Shown in pieces: positions 8,431 through 17,949 of a stretch of DNA of 64,000 nucleotides. The position numbers and the translations under genes were made by a program. The notes below the pieces were generated by a model. That model saw only the letters and a program-made list of their open reading frames with translations. It searched no databases and had not been told where the DNA came from. The stretch is from Edaphobacter modestus (GTDB taxonomy: Bacteria > Acidobacteriota > Terriglobia > Terriglobales > Acidobacteriaceae), in NCBI RefSeq assembly GCF_004217555.1, contig NZ_SHKW01000001.1:2852001-2916000 (forward strand), given 5' to 3'. How positions within the stretch are numbered: position 1 is the first letter of the stretch; each line of letters opens with the position of its first letter.

Positions 8431-10183
8431 CCTTCTCTTTCAGACCTCCGCCTTCCTTCAGCGTGTAGAAACGATCCGCCGCTACTCCCTCGAAGACCTG
8501 CGAGCCTCCGCTCGGCCATCGAACCTCGACCCTATCCATCTTCGTCGAGTTCCCCAGGCCGAAGTGCAACCGCACATCGTTCTGCGAAAGATAGCTCCCC
8601 CCGCTGCGAACCTCGTCCATCTGCTGCATCGCGCCAGTCGTTACCAGCACGCGCGCATTCAGCGCCATCCGGTTCGTACTCGATCCTTCAAGCTCGAAGC
8701 TCACCCAGTGATTCGCAGGGTCCGGTCTCGCCTCAAGAATCATGGGGGCTCCCGTCAGATTCTCCACCACCAGGTTCAGCCGCCCGCGATTGAGGAGATC
8801 CCCCACCGCGAGCCCGCGGCTTACCTGTGGCGTCGTAACCACAGCGCCCACCTGCGCGCTCACATCCTTGAACGTTCCGTCCCGCTGATTTTGAAAGACC
8901 AGCTTCGGCTCCCTGTACGCCGTCCCTAACTTCGCATCATCCACCTGCGGATACACATGGCCGTTTACCAGCACAAGGTCCAGCCAGCCGGAGTTGTCCA
9001 GATCGACAAAGGCATCGCCCCAGCCCACAAACTGTTCCGTCGGCCGCGCGATCCCTGCCGCGTGCGAGACATCGCTGAAGCTCAGATTGCCATCGTTCCG
9101 GTACAGCACCGCATACTCATCGCTGAAGTGCGTGATGGCAACGCTCATCCGCCCCGTGTGCATGTAGTCTCCGAGCGCTAGCCCCATGTTGGCCTGTTCC
9201 ACTCCATCATCGCTCACCGCAACCCCGGCATCGTAGCCAGTCTCCCGAAACCGCCCGTTGCCTTCATTGCGATACAGGTAGTTCGGCTCGCCATCGTTGG
9301 CGACAAACAGGTCCAGCTTGCCATCGCCGTCGAAGTCCGACCACACCGCACCCAACCCGAAAAAGCGCTTCGGATCGTCCACACCGACCAGCTTCGCCAC
9401 TTCGGTAAAAGTGCCGTCTCCGTTGTTGTGAAACAACGTATCGGGATACCCCTTCAACCCGCGCGGGCCGCACTGCACCGGAAGATCATGATACTGGCAT
9501 GTCTTGCGCGAACCGAAGGTCGGCAGGTCCTTCATATCGAAGTCGACGTAGTGTGGCACAAACAGATCCACATAGCCGTCACCGTCGTAATCGCCAAAGG
9601 TCACGCCCGTAGCCCACCCCGTGTCTCTGTCCAGCCCCGACGATTTGGTGACATCGGTAAAGGTGCCATCTCCATTGTTGCGATAAAGAACCACGCCGCC
9701 AAAGCAGCTCACCACAAGATCGGCACGGCCATCATTGTTGTAGTCGCCAGCGGCAGCGCCCATCGCCCAGCATGGATACCCAACGCCGGCCTTCTCGGTG
9801 ACATCGCGAAAAGTTCCGTCGTGATTGTTGCGGTACAGAACGCTCCGTGCCTTCTTCCCTTCAAGAGCCATCGCTACACTCGGCCCGTTTGTGAAGTAGA
9901 TATCCAGCCAGCCGTCGCCATCGTAGTCCAGCAGCGCAACTCCGCCGCCCATCGACTCCACGATATATCGCTGATCGGGACTCGCCAAGTGCTCAAAGTG
10001 AATCTGTGTCGACGCCGTGATGTCGACAAGCTGAGGAGTCCTGGCCGGTGCCTGTGAATTTACCTTCGCAGGCGCAACCGTTCGCTCCACCTTTCGCTGC
10101 TGGCCCCACAGATGCGGCGATGCCGTAACCAGAAGGAGTACAGTCACGCAGACCCATGGCCGAGAATCTCTCCTCTCTCGCAC
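8420..10183 (-). CDS. FG-GAP/VCBS repeat protein with C-terminal ASPIC/UnbV domain (CRTAC1-like)
   Basis: 587 aa secreted protein. After a signal peptide come repeated calcium-binding-like FG-GAP units (LLDYDGDGWLDIYFTNG, AGDYNNDGRADLVVS, FGDYDGDGYVDLFV, WSDFDGDGKLDLFVAND), predicting a seven-bladed beta-propeller, and then an ASPIC/UnbV segment at the C-terminus (RSGGSYLSQNDVRLHFGLG, VRWPSG). The GTG start overlaps the TAG stop of the TPR gene by one base, suggesting translational coupling. Such proteins are abundant in Acidobacteriota, often paired with TPR proteins beside TonB-dependent receptors; the molecular role is unknown. Confidence 0.88.
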   Translation of the reverse strand: MRERRDSRPWVCVTVLLLVTASPHLWGQQRKVERTVAPAKVNSQAPARTPQLVDITASTQIHFEHLASPDQRYIVESMGGGVALLDYDGDGWLDIYFTNGPSVAMALEGKKARSVLYRNNHDGTFRDVTEKAGVGYPCWAMGAAAGDYNNDGRADLVVSCFGGVVLYRNNGDGTFTDVTKSSGLDRDTGWATGVTFGDYDGDGYVDLFVPHYVDFDMKDLPTFGSRKTCQYHDLPVQCGPRGLKGYPDTLFHNNGDGTFTEVAKLVGVDDPKRFFGLGAVWSDFDGDGKLDLFVANDGEPNYLYRNEGNGRFRETGYDAGVAVSDDGVEQANMGLALGDYMHTGRMSVAITHFSDEYAVLYRNDGNLSFSDVSHAAGIARPTEQFVGWGDAFVDLDNSGWLDLVLVNGHVYPQVDDAKLGTAYREPKLVFQNQRDGTFKDVSAQVGAVVTTPQVSRGLAVGDLLNRGRLNLVVENLTGAPMILEARPDPANHWVSFELEGSSTNRMALNARVLVTTGAMQQMDEVRSGGSYLSQNDVRLHFGLGNSTKMDRVEVRWPSGGSQVFEGVAADRFYTLKEGGGLKEKAKP

Positions 10184-11370
10184 TAGCGACCCTCTTTGTC
10201 CGGCTCGGCCACGCCCTCTTCCAGACGCAGATCCTTGTAGATCTTTCTCAGCTTCTCCTTCAGGTCCTTGTACTTCTGATACTCCGCAAGCTCCCGTTTC
10301 GCATCCTCCGGTCGCTTCAGCTTGCGATACACCACGCTCAGACGATAATGCGCCTGCACGTTTGAAGCATCTGCCGCCACCACGCGCTCCAGCAGTGGCA
10401 GCGCGGCCTCGGGATCATTCTTCTCTGTAGAAACACGCGCCATCCCTATCAGCGCGTCCGCATCGTGGGGCGCGAGCTTCAATGCCTGCTGATAGCGCTC
10501 TGCAGCGCCGTCCAAATCTCCCTTATCGAGAGCAGTATCTCCCAGACGCGTTACAGCCTTCTCATCCGCAGGATTCGCCGCGACCGCCAGCCGGTACTGC
10601 TCCTCCGCCTCACCCCGCAGCTTCAGATCGGGGGAAGCATGCAGCGCCTCCGCCAGTTCATAGTGAATTCCGGGAAGATGAGGATCTGCGGCCAACGCTT
10701 TGCGAAAGTCCGTAATCGCGCCATTCATATCGCGCTGCCGCACCAGCTCGTGCGCCATCGCCTGGTACATCTGCCCAGCCTCAGGAGCGGCAACCGACAA
10801 CCCCAGCAGTGCCTCGCCCGCGAGATCGGTATAGATGCGATACGCAGCGTAGAGCACGCGTGGATCCGTCGGCGCCTTCTGACGCAGCGTCTCCACGACG
10901 GTCGCGGCGCGGGCCAGGTCCTGGGACGCGCTATCGATCTCGATCAGCTGAAGCCCCACCTCCATACGAATGCTCGCGTCCTCCAGGTCGCCCACCACCG
11001 CTTCAAGATCCGTCCGCGCAGCATCCGTCTTGCCCAGCCGACGCTCGCACATTCCCAGCAGCGCACGAATCTTTGTCAGGCTGGGCTGCTGTTCGATTGC
11101 GGCACGAAGATGCGGCTCAGCACCCGCGTAGTCTTTTTGAAAGTAGAGCAGCACGCCAAGATTGCCCTCTGCATCCAGATTATTAGGATCGGCAGCCAGC
11201 ACCGCCGCGAACTCCTTCGCCGCAAGCTCAGGCTTCTTCTCGCTCAAAAGCTGATGAGCTCTCTGTTGATGAAGCTGGACTTGTCCCGCCGCAGAGGTCG
11301 CACCTGACTGTGCCACAAGAGGACCGGGAACCCCCAGCCCTGCCATAAGAAGAAGCGCCCAAACCCTCAT
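10183..11370 (-). CDS. Secreted TPR-repeat protein
   Basis: About 395 aa from the ATG at 11370, chosen because it directly begins a signal peptide (MRVWALLLMAGLGVPGPLVAQ). A longer in-frame start at 11433 would lie inside the receptor gene's terminator hairpin. The mature part is tetratricopeptide repeats (for example AEGNLGVLLYFQKDYAGAEPHLRAAI and AVTRLGDTALDKGDLDGAAERYQQAL), a protein-protein interaction scaffold. It is coupled to the FG-GAP/ASPIC gene (TAGTG overlap) and follows the receptor. The two products may form an envelope complex serving glycan capture; this is inference. Confidence 0.87.
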   Translation of the reverse strand: MRVWALLLMAGLGVPGPLVAQSGATSAAGQVQLHQQRAHQLLSEKKPELAAKEFAAVLAADPNNLDAEGNLGVLLYFQKDYAGAEPHLRAAIEQQPSLTKIRALLGMCERRLGKTDAARTDLEAVVGDLEDASIRMEVGLQLIEIDSASQDLARAATVVETLRQKAPTDPRVLYAAYRIYTDLAGEALLGLSVAAPEAGQMYQAMAHELVRQRDMNGAITDFRKALAADPHLPGIHYELAEALHASPDLKLRGEAEEQYRLAVAANPADEKAVTRLGDTALDKGDLDGAAERYQQALKLAPHDADALIGMARVSTEKNDPEAALPLLERVVAADASNVQAHYRLSVVYRKLKRPEDAKRELAEYQKYKDLKEKLRKIYKDLRLEEGVAEPDKEGR

Positions 11371-11404
11371 CCCACGACCATACTCTTCTTCGAATCTTCT
11401 AAAA

Positions 11405-11436
11405 ACAGAATAGGGATGGCGGCGGGCCGCCATCCC
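11405..11436 (-). terminator. Rho-independent terminator after the TonB-dependent receptor gene
   Basis: Bases 11413-11436 form an 11-base-pair inverted repeat (GGGATGGCGGC ... GCCGCCATCCC) with a 2-base centre. On the minus strand it is followed by a T-rich tract (TATTCTGTTTTTA). It sits 16 bases after the receptor stop and before the TPR gene, so it probably attenuates receptor mRNA before the downstream pair. Confidence 0.8.
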
Positions 11437-11451
11437 TTGGAGGAAGCATGC

Positions 11452-14400
11452 TTAGAACGAGAAGCGAGCGCTGAGCTGCATCCCGCGCCCGTTCACTGTA
11501 ACCGAACGAATCGTCGAAGTTCCCGTAGCAATCGATCCGTTCGGATTCACGATGAGTTGCGCCGAACCCTGGTTACCGTCTGTTGTCGGCAATCCAAAGC
11601 TCGGGTGGTTGAAGAGATTACTGGCGTCGGCACGAATCTGCAGACCCATGCCCTCGCGAATCGCAAACGTCTTGCCCAGAGAGAAGTTCACCCTCGAAAG
11701 TCCCGGACCGTTCAGGAGATTGCGTCCTGCATTCCCGAACGTTCCAGGCGTCGGCGACGCAAATGCCGCCTCGTTGAACCACTGGTTCGTACCATGATAG
11801 GCACCCCGGCTCGCCAGGCTTGGATTGCCCACCAGGTTTGGGTACCATTGGGCATTCTGCGCTTGTGAGTACGAGAAGTCCTGCGCCATTGAAACGGTAA
11901 AGGGCTGACCACTCTGTAGAACCAACGTTCCTGCGCCCTGCCACCCTCCTACGATTTCATCCAGCAACCAGTTGTTATTGAGGAACGCTTTGCCTCTTCC
12001 AAATGGAAGCTGATAGACAGCGCTTCCTGCAAATTTGTTTCTTATATCGAAGTTCGAATTGGCATAATTGGCGCCGGGATCAAAAGAGCGTTGATAGTTT
12101 TGCGCTCCGGCCCTGCTTCCCCATCCGGAAGAATCCAGGTTGTTAAGAAAATGTGACCATACGTAACTGAAGTTGAAGTACAGCCCGTGGCTCATCCGTT
12201 TTTCAACCGAGGCCTGGAGAGAGTTGTAGTTTGAGCGGGCGTTATTCGTGCTCCCGAAGAGATTCCCAAACTGAGGATAGGGACGAAACTGTTGATCGTT
12301 GGGTGCAAGCCGATTCTCTGGAACCTGATTGATGTCCACCGGGAATGGAAGGTCGTGGCCATGGGTCGCCACATAAGCGAGTTGAAAGACCATGTCGTTA
12401 GAGATCTCCCGCTGCATACTCAGGTTCCACTGATAACTGCCGCCCACGGGAGCATGGTACTGGTTGTAGTTGACATTCTGCCCGTTGTAAGCGGCTGGAT
12501 CGGTGCTGTTGGAAAGATACGGAAGTGTGGATCCATTACTCGACAGGACCGCAACAGGAGTTACACCATTCGACTGGTCACTTACACTTCCCCTTTGACC
12601 AAATGCCTGGGCCATTCCCGGAGCGTAGGTGTCAAGACTCCAGTTGTAGGCGTAAAGACCGAAGCCTCCACGCAAGACCGTGTGCGAATCAAGCAGCCAT
12701 GAGAAGCCGACCCGAGGCAGGAAAGTCGAGTAGTTCGGCTCCTGTAAGCGGCTACGGCCATTTGCCTTGGTAGATCCGAACCACATCGCTCCCAGGGTTC
12801 CCGTTGCAGGATTCTGGACCGTTGGATCGAAGGTAGCCATGTTGCCCTTGACTTCGCCCCATCCCGACTGAATCTGGTACCGCAGTCCAAGGTTCAGGGT
12901 CAAATTCGGCCTGATCTTATAGTCGTCCTGGATAAACACCTGAGGAACCCGCATCCTTGCACCAGCTTCTGGCGTCACCTGCGCTCCCCATGCATTCGCT
13001 TGTCCTAACAGGAAATCTGCATATCCGAGCCCGGTGGAAGTGTCCCCTTGCGTTGACGCGGTGTAGACACCCGCAAAGCCCATGGTGCCGGCATCGATAT
13101 TTCCCCAGTTGGTGGAGTTGTCACGGAAGAATAGGAACTCTCCACCAAAGTGAAGAATGTGCTTACCGCGAATCAAGGTCACCACGTCCGAAGGATCGTA
13201 GACATGCATCTTGTACACCGCGTTGGTGGCGGGCGTAATTTGATAAACACCGGTGACATTAAGAGTAGGCAGGACATCTGCTTTCGCAAATTGCCAGCCC
13301 ACTTGCGCTGGGATGCCCATTCCCAGAGAAGCAGGTACGAAGAAATTCATCTGATTCGTGTACCCAATGCGAAGCTCATTAATTACACTTGGCGAGATCT
13401 GCCATACGTCAGTAATCTGGGCGTTGTGCCGGCTTACTCCCTGCGATTGATAGTTGACGGGAAAGAATCCCTGCCCATTCGAATAGGCCGGGTTATCGCT
13501 GGCGGTTTCTGACAGAGTCAATCGGTTATTTCCGGTGATATCCCAATCCGCGCGTCCAAAAAACTTCTGAAAGGGCTGGGAGTTCGGAACATTGTAGAAG
13601 TAATTATTCTGCACGACGCCGTTGGAAGCGATCGTACCCGGAGAGTTGGCTACCGGGTAGTAGGCGGAAAGTGCCTTCGCAACCGAATCAATCCTGCTCG
13701 CAGGAATTCTGTTGCCGTTCCCGTATACCTCCGCGAAGGACCTTCTTTGTATCTTTCCGTCGACCACTGTCGTGCTGGCGGGGTCGTAGATAGTGGGCAG
13801 GCCAGTAAAGTCGCCATTCAACATGGCCGCAGTGGGAACCGTAGCGGTTCCCGTCGATGCCGCGCCGTGGTTGATGATCTTGTCGTAGTCGAAGAAGAAG
13901 AAGAGCTTGTTCTTCAGAATCGGTCCGCCAACGCCAAACCCGAAATTGTTATAGCGAAGGGGAGAAACAGCTTCTCGTCTCGTCTTCTGCGCAAACGCAT
14001 AGTTTGCTGCGTTCAGCGCATCGTTTTGAAAGTATTCATAGGCTGCGCCATGAAAACCGTTGGTTCCGCCCTTGCTGATCTGGTTGAACATGATGCCGCC
14101 GATCCCGTACTGCGCCGAGAACGCGGAGGAATTCACCTTTACCTCCTGGATCGTCTCCAGGATCATCACATCGGCATTTGCGCTATGCGGCAGCGTAATC
14201 GCCGCACCATCGGAGAGAATCGTGCTGAAGGGCAGGTTGCCGTTTATCGACGCAGCCTGGCCCGGATTGGAAGCCCCCTGCGCGCCCTTCGGCGCGCCAG
14301 CGGATCCAGGCAGCAGAATCGTGAAGTTCTCCCAGTTCGGCGTTCCCACCTGCGGCAACGTTGACAGCTGTTTCGCATCCAGCGTCGTCGTCTGCTCCGC

Positions 14401-14811
14401 ATTCTCGGTCGAAAGCAACGGCAAGTCTGTATTCACCACAATCTGCTCGGTCACAGCGCCCACAGTCAGCTGTGCGTTCACCGTCGCATTTCCCACCACC
14501 ACCGTGACGGCAGATCGAACGTACTTTTGAAAGCCCGACTTCGAGAACGTAATCTCATACGTTCCCGGAACGATCGACGAGGTGTCGTAAAGACCATCCT
14601 GGTTCGTCGTAAAGTCCTTCGATACGCCCGTGTTCTTGTTCAGAACCGTGACCGTCACATCGGGAATCGCGGCGCCACTCGGGTCCGTCACAATACCGCG
14701 TATATCGCCCGCATTCATGCTCTGTGCAAGTGCGCTTAAGCTGCAGCCTGTCCAAAGCACTGCTGCAAGGATGACTGGGAGCCATCTCCAGGAAATCAAG
14801 GAACGTCTCAT
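11452..14811 (-). CDS. TonB-dependent receptor-like outer-membrane protein with N-terminal carboxypeptidase-regulatory-like domain
   Basis: 1119 aa. A signal peptide is followed by a CarboxypepD-reg-like beta-sandwich (GDIRGIVTDPSGAAIPDVTVTVLNKNTG), a plug region (about 120-260, ending NQISKGGTNGFHGAAYEYF) and a large beta-barrel ending in the aromatic outer-membrane signal QLSARFSF. This is the Oar-like class expanded in Acidobacteriota. The shared operator lies 79 bases upstream of its start, so it is likely co-induced with the beta-glucan hydrolases and would import or bind their products; the specificity is inferred from regulation only. Its 3' end carries a strong terminator. Confidence 0.92.
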   Translation of the reverse strand: MRRSLISWRWLPVILAAVLWTGCSLSALAQSMNAGDIRGIVTDPSGAAIPDVTVTVLNKNTGVSKDFTTNQDGLYDTSSIVPGTYEITFSKSGFQKYVRSAVTVVVGNATVNAQLTVGAVTEQIVVNTDLPLLSTENAEQTTTLDAKQLSTLPQVGTPNWENFTILLPGSAGAPKGAQGASNPGQAASINGNLPFSTILSDGAAITLPHSANADVMILETIQEVKVNSSAFSAQYGIGGIMFNQISKGGTNGFHGAAYEYFQNDALNAANYAFAQKTRREAVSPLRYNNFGFGVGGPILKNKLFFFFDYDKIINHGAASTGTATVPTAAMLNGDFTGLPTIYDPASTTVVDGKIQRRSFAEVYGNGNRIPASRIDSVAKALSAYYPVANSPGTIASNGVVQNNYFYNVPNSQPFQKFFGRADWDITGNNRLTLSETASDNPAYSNGQGFFPVNYQSQGVSRHNAQITDVWQISPSVINELRIGYTNQMNFFVPASLGMGIPAQVGWQFAKADVLPTLNVTGVYQITPATNAVYKMHVYDPSDVVTLIRGKHILHFGGEFLFFRDNSTNWGNIDAGTMGFAGVYTASTQGDTSTGLGYADFLLGQANAWGAQVTPEAGARMRVPQVFIQDDYKIRPNLTLNLGLRYQIQSGWGEVKGNMATFDPTVQNPATGTLGAMWFGSTKANGRSRLQEPNYSTFLPRVGFSWLLDSHTVLRGGFGLYAYNWSLDTYAPGMAQAFGQRGSVSDQSNGVTPVAVLSSNGSTLPYLSNSTDPAAYNGQNVNYNQYHAPVGGSYQWNLSMQREISNDMVFQLAYVATHGHDLPFPVDINQVPENRLAPNDQQFRPYPQFGNLFGSTNNARSNYNSLQASVEKRMSHGLYFNFSYVWSHFLNNLDSSGWGSRAGAQNYQRSFDPGANYANSNFDIRNKFAGSAVYQLPFGRGKAFLNNNWLLDEIVGGWQGAGTLVLQSGQPFTVSMAQDFSYSQAQNAQWYPNLVGNPSLASRGAYHGTNQWFNEAAFASPTPGTFGNAGRNLLNGPGLSRVNFSLGKTFAIREGMGLQIRADASNLFNHPSFGLPTTDGNQGSAQLIVNPNGSIATGTSTIRSVTVNGRGMQLSARFSF

Positions 14812-14889
14812 GATGTTGCCTCCGTAAATACTTCAATCAACTGCATTTCTTCCGCCCTCATCGTCGGGGCGGTAAAAAAGCTCCAATAC

Positions 14890-14909
14890 AGACAAACGTT
14901 TGTCTAAAC
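14890..14909. promoter_or_regulatory. Second copy of the LacI-family operator, upstream of the receptor gene
   Basis: Bases 14890-14905 are the perfect palindrome AGACAAACGTTTGTCT. With the following AAAC the site is a 20-of-20 match, in reverse orientation, to 7173-7192. It lies 79 bases upstream of the receptor ATG, within the 301-base gap 14812-15112, which holds no gene. Confidence 0.8.
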
Positions 14910-15112
14910 TCGCTTAGAACTGCGCCTGCCATTAAGCATCAACGAAAGAATCTTCGTCAAGCTTTCATTTTCATCAGGCAACCTTTTTTCCGAAGACAGG
15001 CCCCCATCGACAGGACCGCGCAGTCCGCATCGCCAAGTGGTCCGAACACTTCTACCGCGTCAGTCCATCTCGGTCTGCTGTCAGCAGGAAATTCAATTCC
15101 TTACACTTTGCG

Positions 15113-16087
15113 CTAATTGTGCGCAGCAGCAGGAGGCGGCGCGCTCGACGAAGGTGTCGGTCGGCCGTCAATTGTCTTCGGCTCCATCAGTTCCACTCGC
15201 GTGCCATCGGGATCAAAAAGATTAACCTGTCGCTTCCGATTAATCCCCGTTGCCACCTTCACTGGCTTCCCGTACTGCTGGAACGCAGGTCTCGCTTCCA
15301 GCGTCGCCACCGAGCTCCCTATCTCCGTAACCTCGAGCGACGTATGGTTCTTCCCTCCCATCTCCGTGGGCAGGGTTCGGTACAGCATGAACTCGACATA
15401 GTCGGTTCCGTCGGGAACGCGCATATTGATCCAGCTCAACTCCTTCGGATCAGGTCCGCCGCGCCATGTCTCCTCAAACCCAAGAATCTTCCCGTAGAAA
15501 TCGAGAGACCTCTCTGTATTCCCAACCAGAAAGCCCACGTGCATGATCTTTGTGGAGATACGCGTCGAAGGCTCGAATTTGCCCGCTGCCTTTGCCTCCG
15601 CTCCTCCCGGCAGCGTCTGGACAAACTCCACCAGCATCCCTTCCGGGTCTTTGATCTCGAACGCAGAGTCTCCCACCTTCGTCGTGCCGATCGATGGAAC
15701 CTCAAACCCCTTCGACAGCAGATACGCGCGCATCTGTTGGAGATCGTCCACGCTGAAGCAGATGTGGCTCATGTGGTTCGGTGGATTCGCAGGCTTCTCG
15801 TTGAACAGCTCGATGTGCTGGCGATCATTGATCTTGACGAACGCAATCCGCGTCGAGCCGTCCGGGCGCTTCAGATCGTACGGCACGTCGTAACCCAGAA
15901 GGTCATGCCAGAAGGCCTCTGCCCGCGGAAGATCCGAGACGAAGTACGCCACATGAGAGATCCCCGTAATGCGAGGACGAGCCACGCTCTCTTTCTTCTC
16001 AGACTGCTGTCCCCACGCCGTAAAGGTCAGCGACAGCAGCGCCGACGCCATTATGACCGTCAGCCCTCTTCCGCGATTCAGCCCCAT
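15113..16087 (-). CDS. Secreted two-domain VOC (glyoxalase/bleomycin resistance-like) protein
   Basis: About 324 aa from the ATG at 16087, preceded by GGAGGAG at 7 bases; the longer reading frame upstream lacks a start this good. An N-terminal signal peptide (MGLNRGRGLTVIMASALLSLTFTAWGQQ) implies export, unusual for this mostly cytosolic superfamily. Two VOC modules follow (ITGISHVAYFVSDLPRAEAFW ... PEGMLVEFVQ and KIMHVGFLVGNTERSLDFYG ... PDGTRVELMEP), each with plausible His/Glu metal-ligand positions. The substrate is unknown. It is divergent from the GH39 gene; no shared palindrome was found in the gap. Confidence 0.8.
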   Translation of the reverse strand: MGLNRGRGLTVIMASALLSLTFTAWGQQSEKKESVARPRITGISHVAYFVSDLPRAEAFWHDLLGYDVPYDLKRPDGSTRIAFVKINDRQHIELFNEKPANPPNHMSHICFSVDDLQQMRAYLLSKGFEVPSIGTTKVGDSAFEIKDPEGMLVEFVQTLPGGAEAKAAGKFEPSTRISTKIMHVGFLVGNTERSLDFYGKILGFEETWRGGPDPKELSWINMRVPDGTDYVEFMLYRTLPTEMGGKNHTSLEVTEIGSSVATLEARPAFQQYGKPVKVATGINRKRQVNLFDPDGTRVELMEPKTIDGRPTPSSSAPPPAAAHN

Positions 16088-16255
16088 TCCAGGTCTCCTC
16101 CGTTGATTCCATTGCACGAACCCCGACAATATCACTGGAACGTCTTTGAGGCGTCCGGTATCTTTGTCCTTTGGCGAAAAGCCGGACAAGTTCGCGGACT
16201 CCTCGCATCTCATCTACAGCGTTCGCAAAACCCGTACCGTGGAGATTCCTTACTC

Positions 16256-17902
16256 ATGAAGTCCTGCCTGCAACGGTCCTCCCTCCGTCGCTCTCCTTTC
16301 TGCTCTGCGGCAGCCCTCCTGCTCTTCACCGCCGCGCTCGCCTCCTCGCCGGCACAGACCACGCCCTCGGCCTCCGAAACCCTTCAGGTGGATGCAAAGG
16401 CGAAGACAACTCCCTTTCCCCATTTTTGGGAGCAGATGTTCGGCTCTGGCCGCGCCATCCTTTCCCTGCGCGACAGCTACCGCCAGGACCTCCGCTCCGT
16501 AAAGCAGATCACAGGCTTCCAATCCGTTCGTTTTCACGCCATCTTTCAGGACGAAGTCGGCCTCTACGATCCGGATCGCAAACCCATCCTGTTCGCGCAG
16601 ATGAAGGACGCCACCGCCGCCGCACCGTCCGACAACACCGGCATCTACAACTTCTCCTACATCGATCAGATCTACGACGGCCTTCTCGATCACGGCATCC
16701 GGCCCTTCGTCGAGCTCAGCTTCATGCCCATCAAGCTCGCCTCCGATCCCACCTCGCTCCACCCCTTCTGGTACCGGCCCAACGTCACGCCCCCACGCGA
16801 CTACGCCCAGTGGGACGCCATGATCACTGCCTTCGCGCAGCATCTCGTCGAACGCTACGGCATCGAGGAGGTCTCCCACTGGGACTTCGAGGTCTGGAAC
16901 GAGCCCAACATCGACTTCTGGAGAGGAAAACCCGCGCAGGCCTCCTACTTCGAGCTGTATGACCACACCGCTCTCGCCATCAAGAAAGTAAGCCCTCGCC
17001 TCCGCGTCGGCGGTCCGTCCACCGCGCAGGCCGCATGGACCGGCGACTTCCTGCGCCACTGCAAAGAAAACAACATCCCCGTCGACTTCGCCTCCAGCCA
17101 CGTCTACGCCAACGACACCGCAAAGGATGTCTTCCAGACCGACGAAGTCATCCCACGCGATCGCATGGTCTGCCGCGCCGTCCGCAAGGTTCACGACGAG
17201 ATCGCCGCCTCGCCCCTGCCTTCCACTCCGCTCATCTTCAGCGAGTACAACGCCAGCTACGCCAACGAGCCCAACGTCACCGACTCCGTCTACATGGGTC
17301 CCTGGCTCGCCGGCACCATCAGCCAGTGCGACGGCCTCACCCAGGCCATGAGCTACTGGAGCTTCTCCGATGTCTTTGAAGAACAAGGTGTCGTTCGAAC
17401 TCCCTTCTACGGCGGCTTCGGCCTCATCGCCGAAGACGGCATTCCCAAGCCCGCCTTCAACGCCTTCGCCATGCTCCACCAGCTGGGAGATCAGCGCATC
17501 CCCCTGGCCTCCGACTCCGCTCTCGCCACCCGCCGCGCCGACGGAACCCTCGTCCTCGCCCTCTGGAACTATGCCCCGCCGGACGGCACCGGAGCGTCCT
17601 ACACCCGGCCTCCCGCCAGCCGCGGACCCTCCCGGACATTTACACTGCAATTAAGCGGTGTCTCGCCCAACGCGGCCGCGACCATCCTCCGTCTCGATGA
17701 AGGCCACGGCAATGTCATCTCGACCTACGACTCCATGGGGCGCCCCGCCTTCCCCTCGCGCGATCAGATCGTCAAACTTCGCGAAGCCGGAAAAGCGGCT
17801 CCGCCCGACCACGCCAGCCTCCACAACGGAGCTCTTACGATTCAGGTCCCTCCCCAGGGGCTTGCAGTCGTCATCCTCGGCAACGAAAGAGCGAAGCGCT
17901 AA
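16256..17902 (+). CDS. GH39 family glycoside hydrolase (beta-xylosidase-like), secreted
   Basis: 548 aa from the ATG at 16256 (GGAG 11 bases upstream); the frame is open much further upstream, but only this start gives a signal peptide (to about AQTTPSA). Acid/base glutamate in FEVWNEPNIDFW (E216) and nucleophile in LIFSEYNASY (E330) match GH39/clan A. GH39 enzymes release xylose or iduronate, and some act on other glycans, so the substrate is open. The GH144-like gene starts 47 bases downstream on the same strand and is probably co-transcribed. Confidence 0.88.
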   Translation: MKSCLQRSSLRRSPFCSAAALLLFTAALASSPAQTTPSASETLQVDAKAKTTPFPHFWEQMFGSGRAILSLRDSYRQDLRSVKQITGFQSVRFHAIFQDEVGLYDPDRKPILFAQMKDATAAAPSDNTGIYNFSYIDQIYDGLLDHGIRPFVELSFMPIKLASDPTSLHPFWYRPNVTPPRDYAQWDAMITAFAQHLVERYGIEEVSHWDFEVWNEPNIDFWRGKPAQASYFELYDHTALAIKKVSPRLRVGGPSTAQAAWTGDFLRHCKENNIPVDFASSHVYANDTAKDVFQTDEVIPRDRMVCRAVRKVHDEIAASPLPSTPLIFSEYNASYANEPNVTDSVYMGPWLAGTISQCDGLTQAMSYWSFSDVFEEQGVVRTPFYGGFGLIAEDGIPKPAFNAFAMLHQLGDQRIPLASDSALATRRADGTLVLALWNYAPPDGTGASYTRPPASRGPSRTFTLQLSGVSPNAAATILRLDEGHGNVISTYDSMGRPAFPSRDQIVKLREAGKAAPPDHASLHNGALTIQVPPQGLAVVILGNERAKR

Positions 17903-17949
17903 ACTTCAGTGTGTGGGGCAGTCTCACAATTGATCATGGTGTCTCCAGC

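Noticed and set aside
15119-16255. N-terminal extension of the GH39 frame
   Set aside because: Antisense to the VOC gene, no ribosome binding site; the signal peptide starts at 16256.
16250-17650. 466-aa minus-strand frame opposite GH39
   Set aside because: Gly/Glu/Val-rich mirror of a GC-rich coding strand; GH39 catalytic motifs are on the plus strand.
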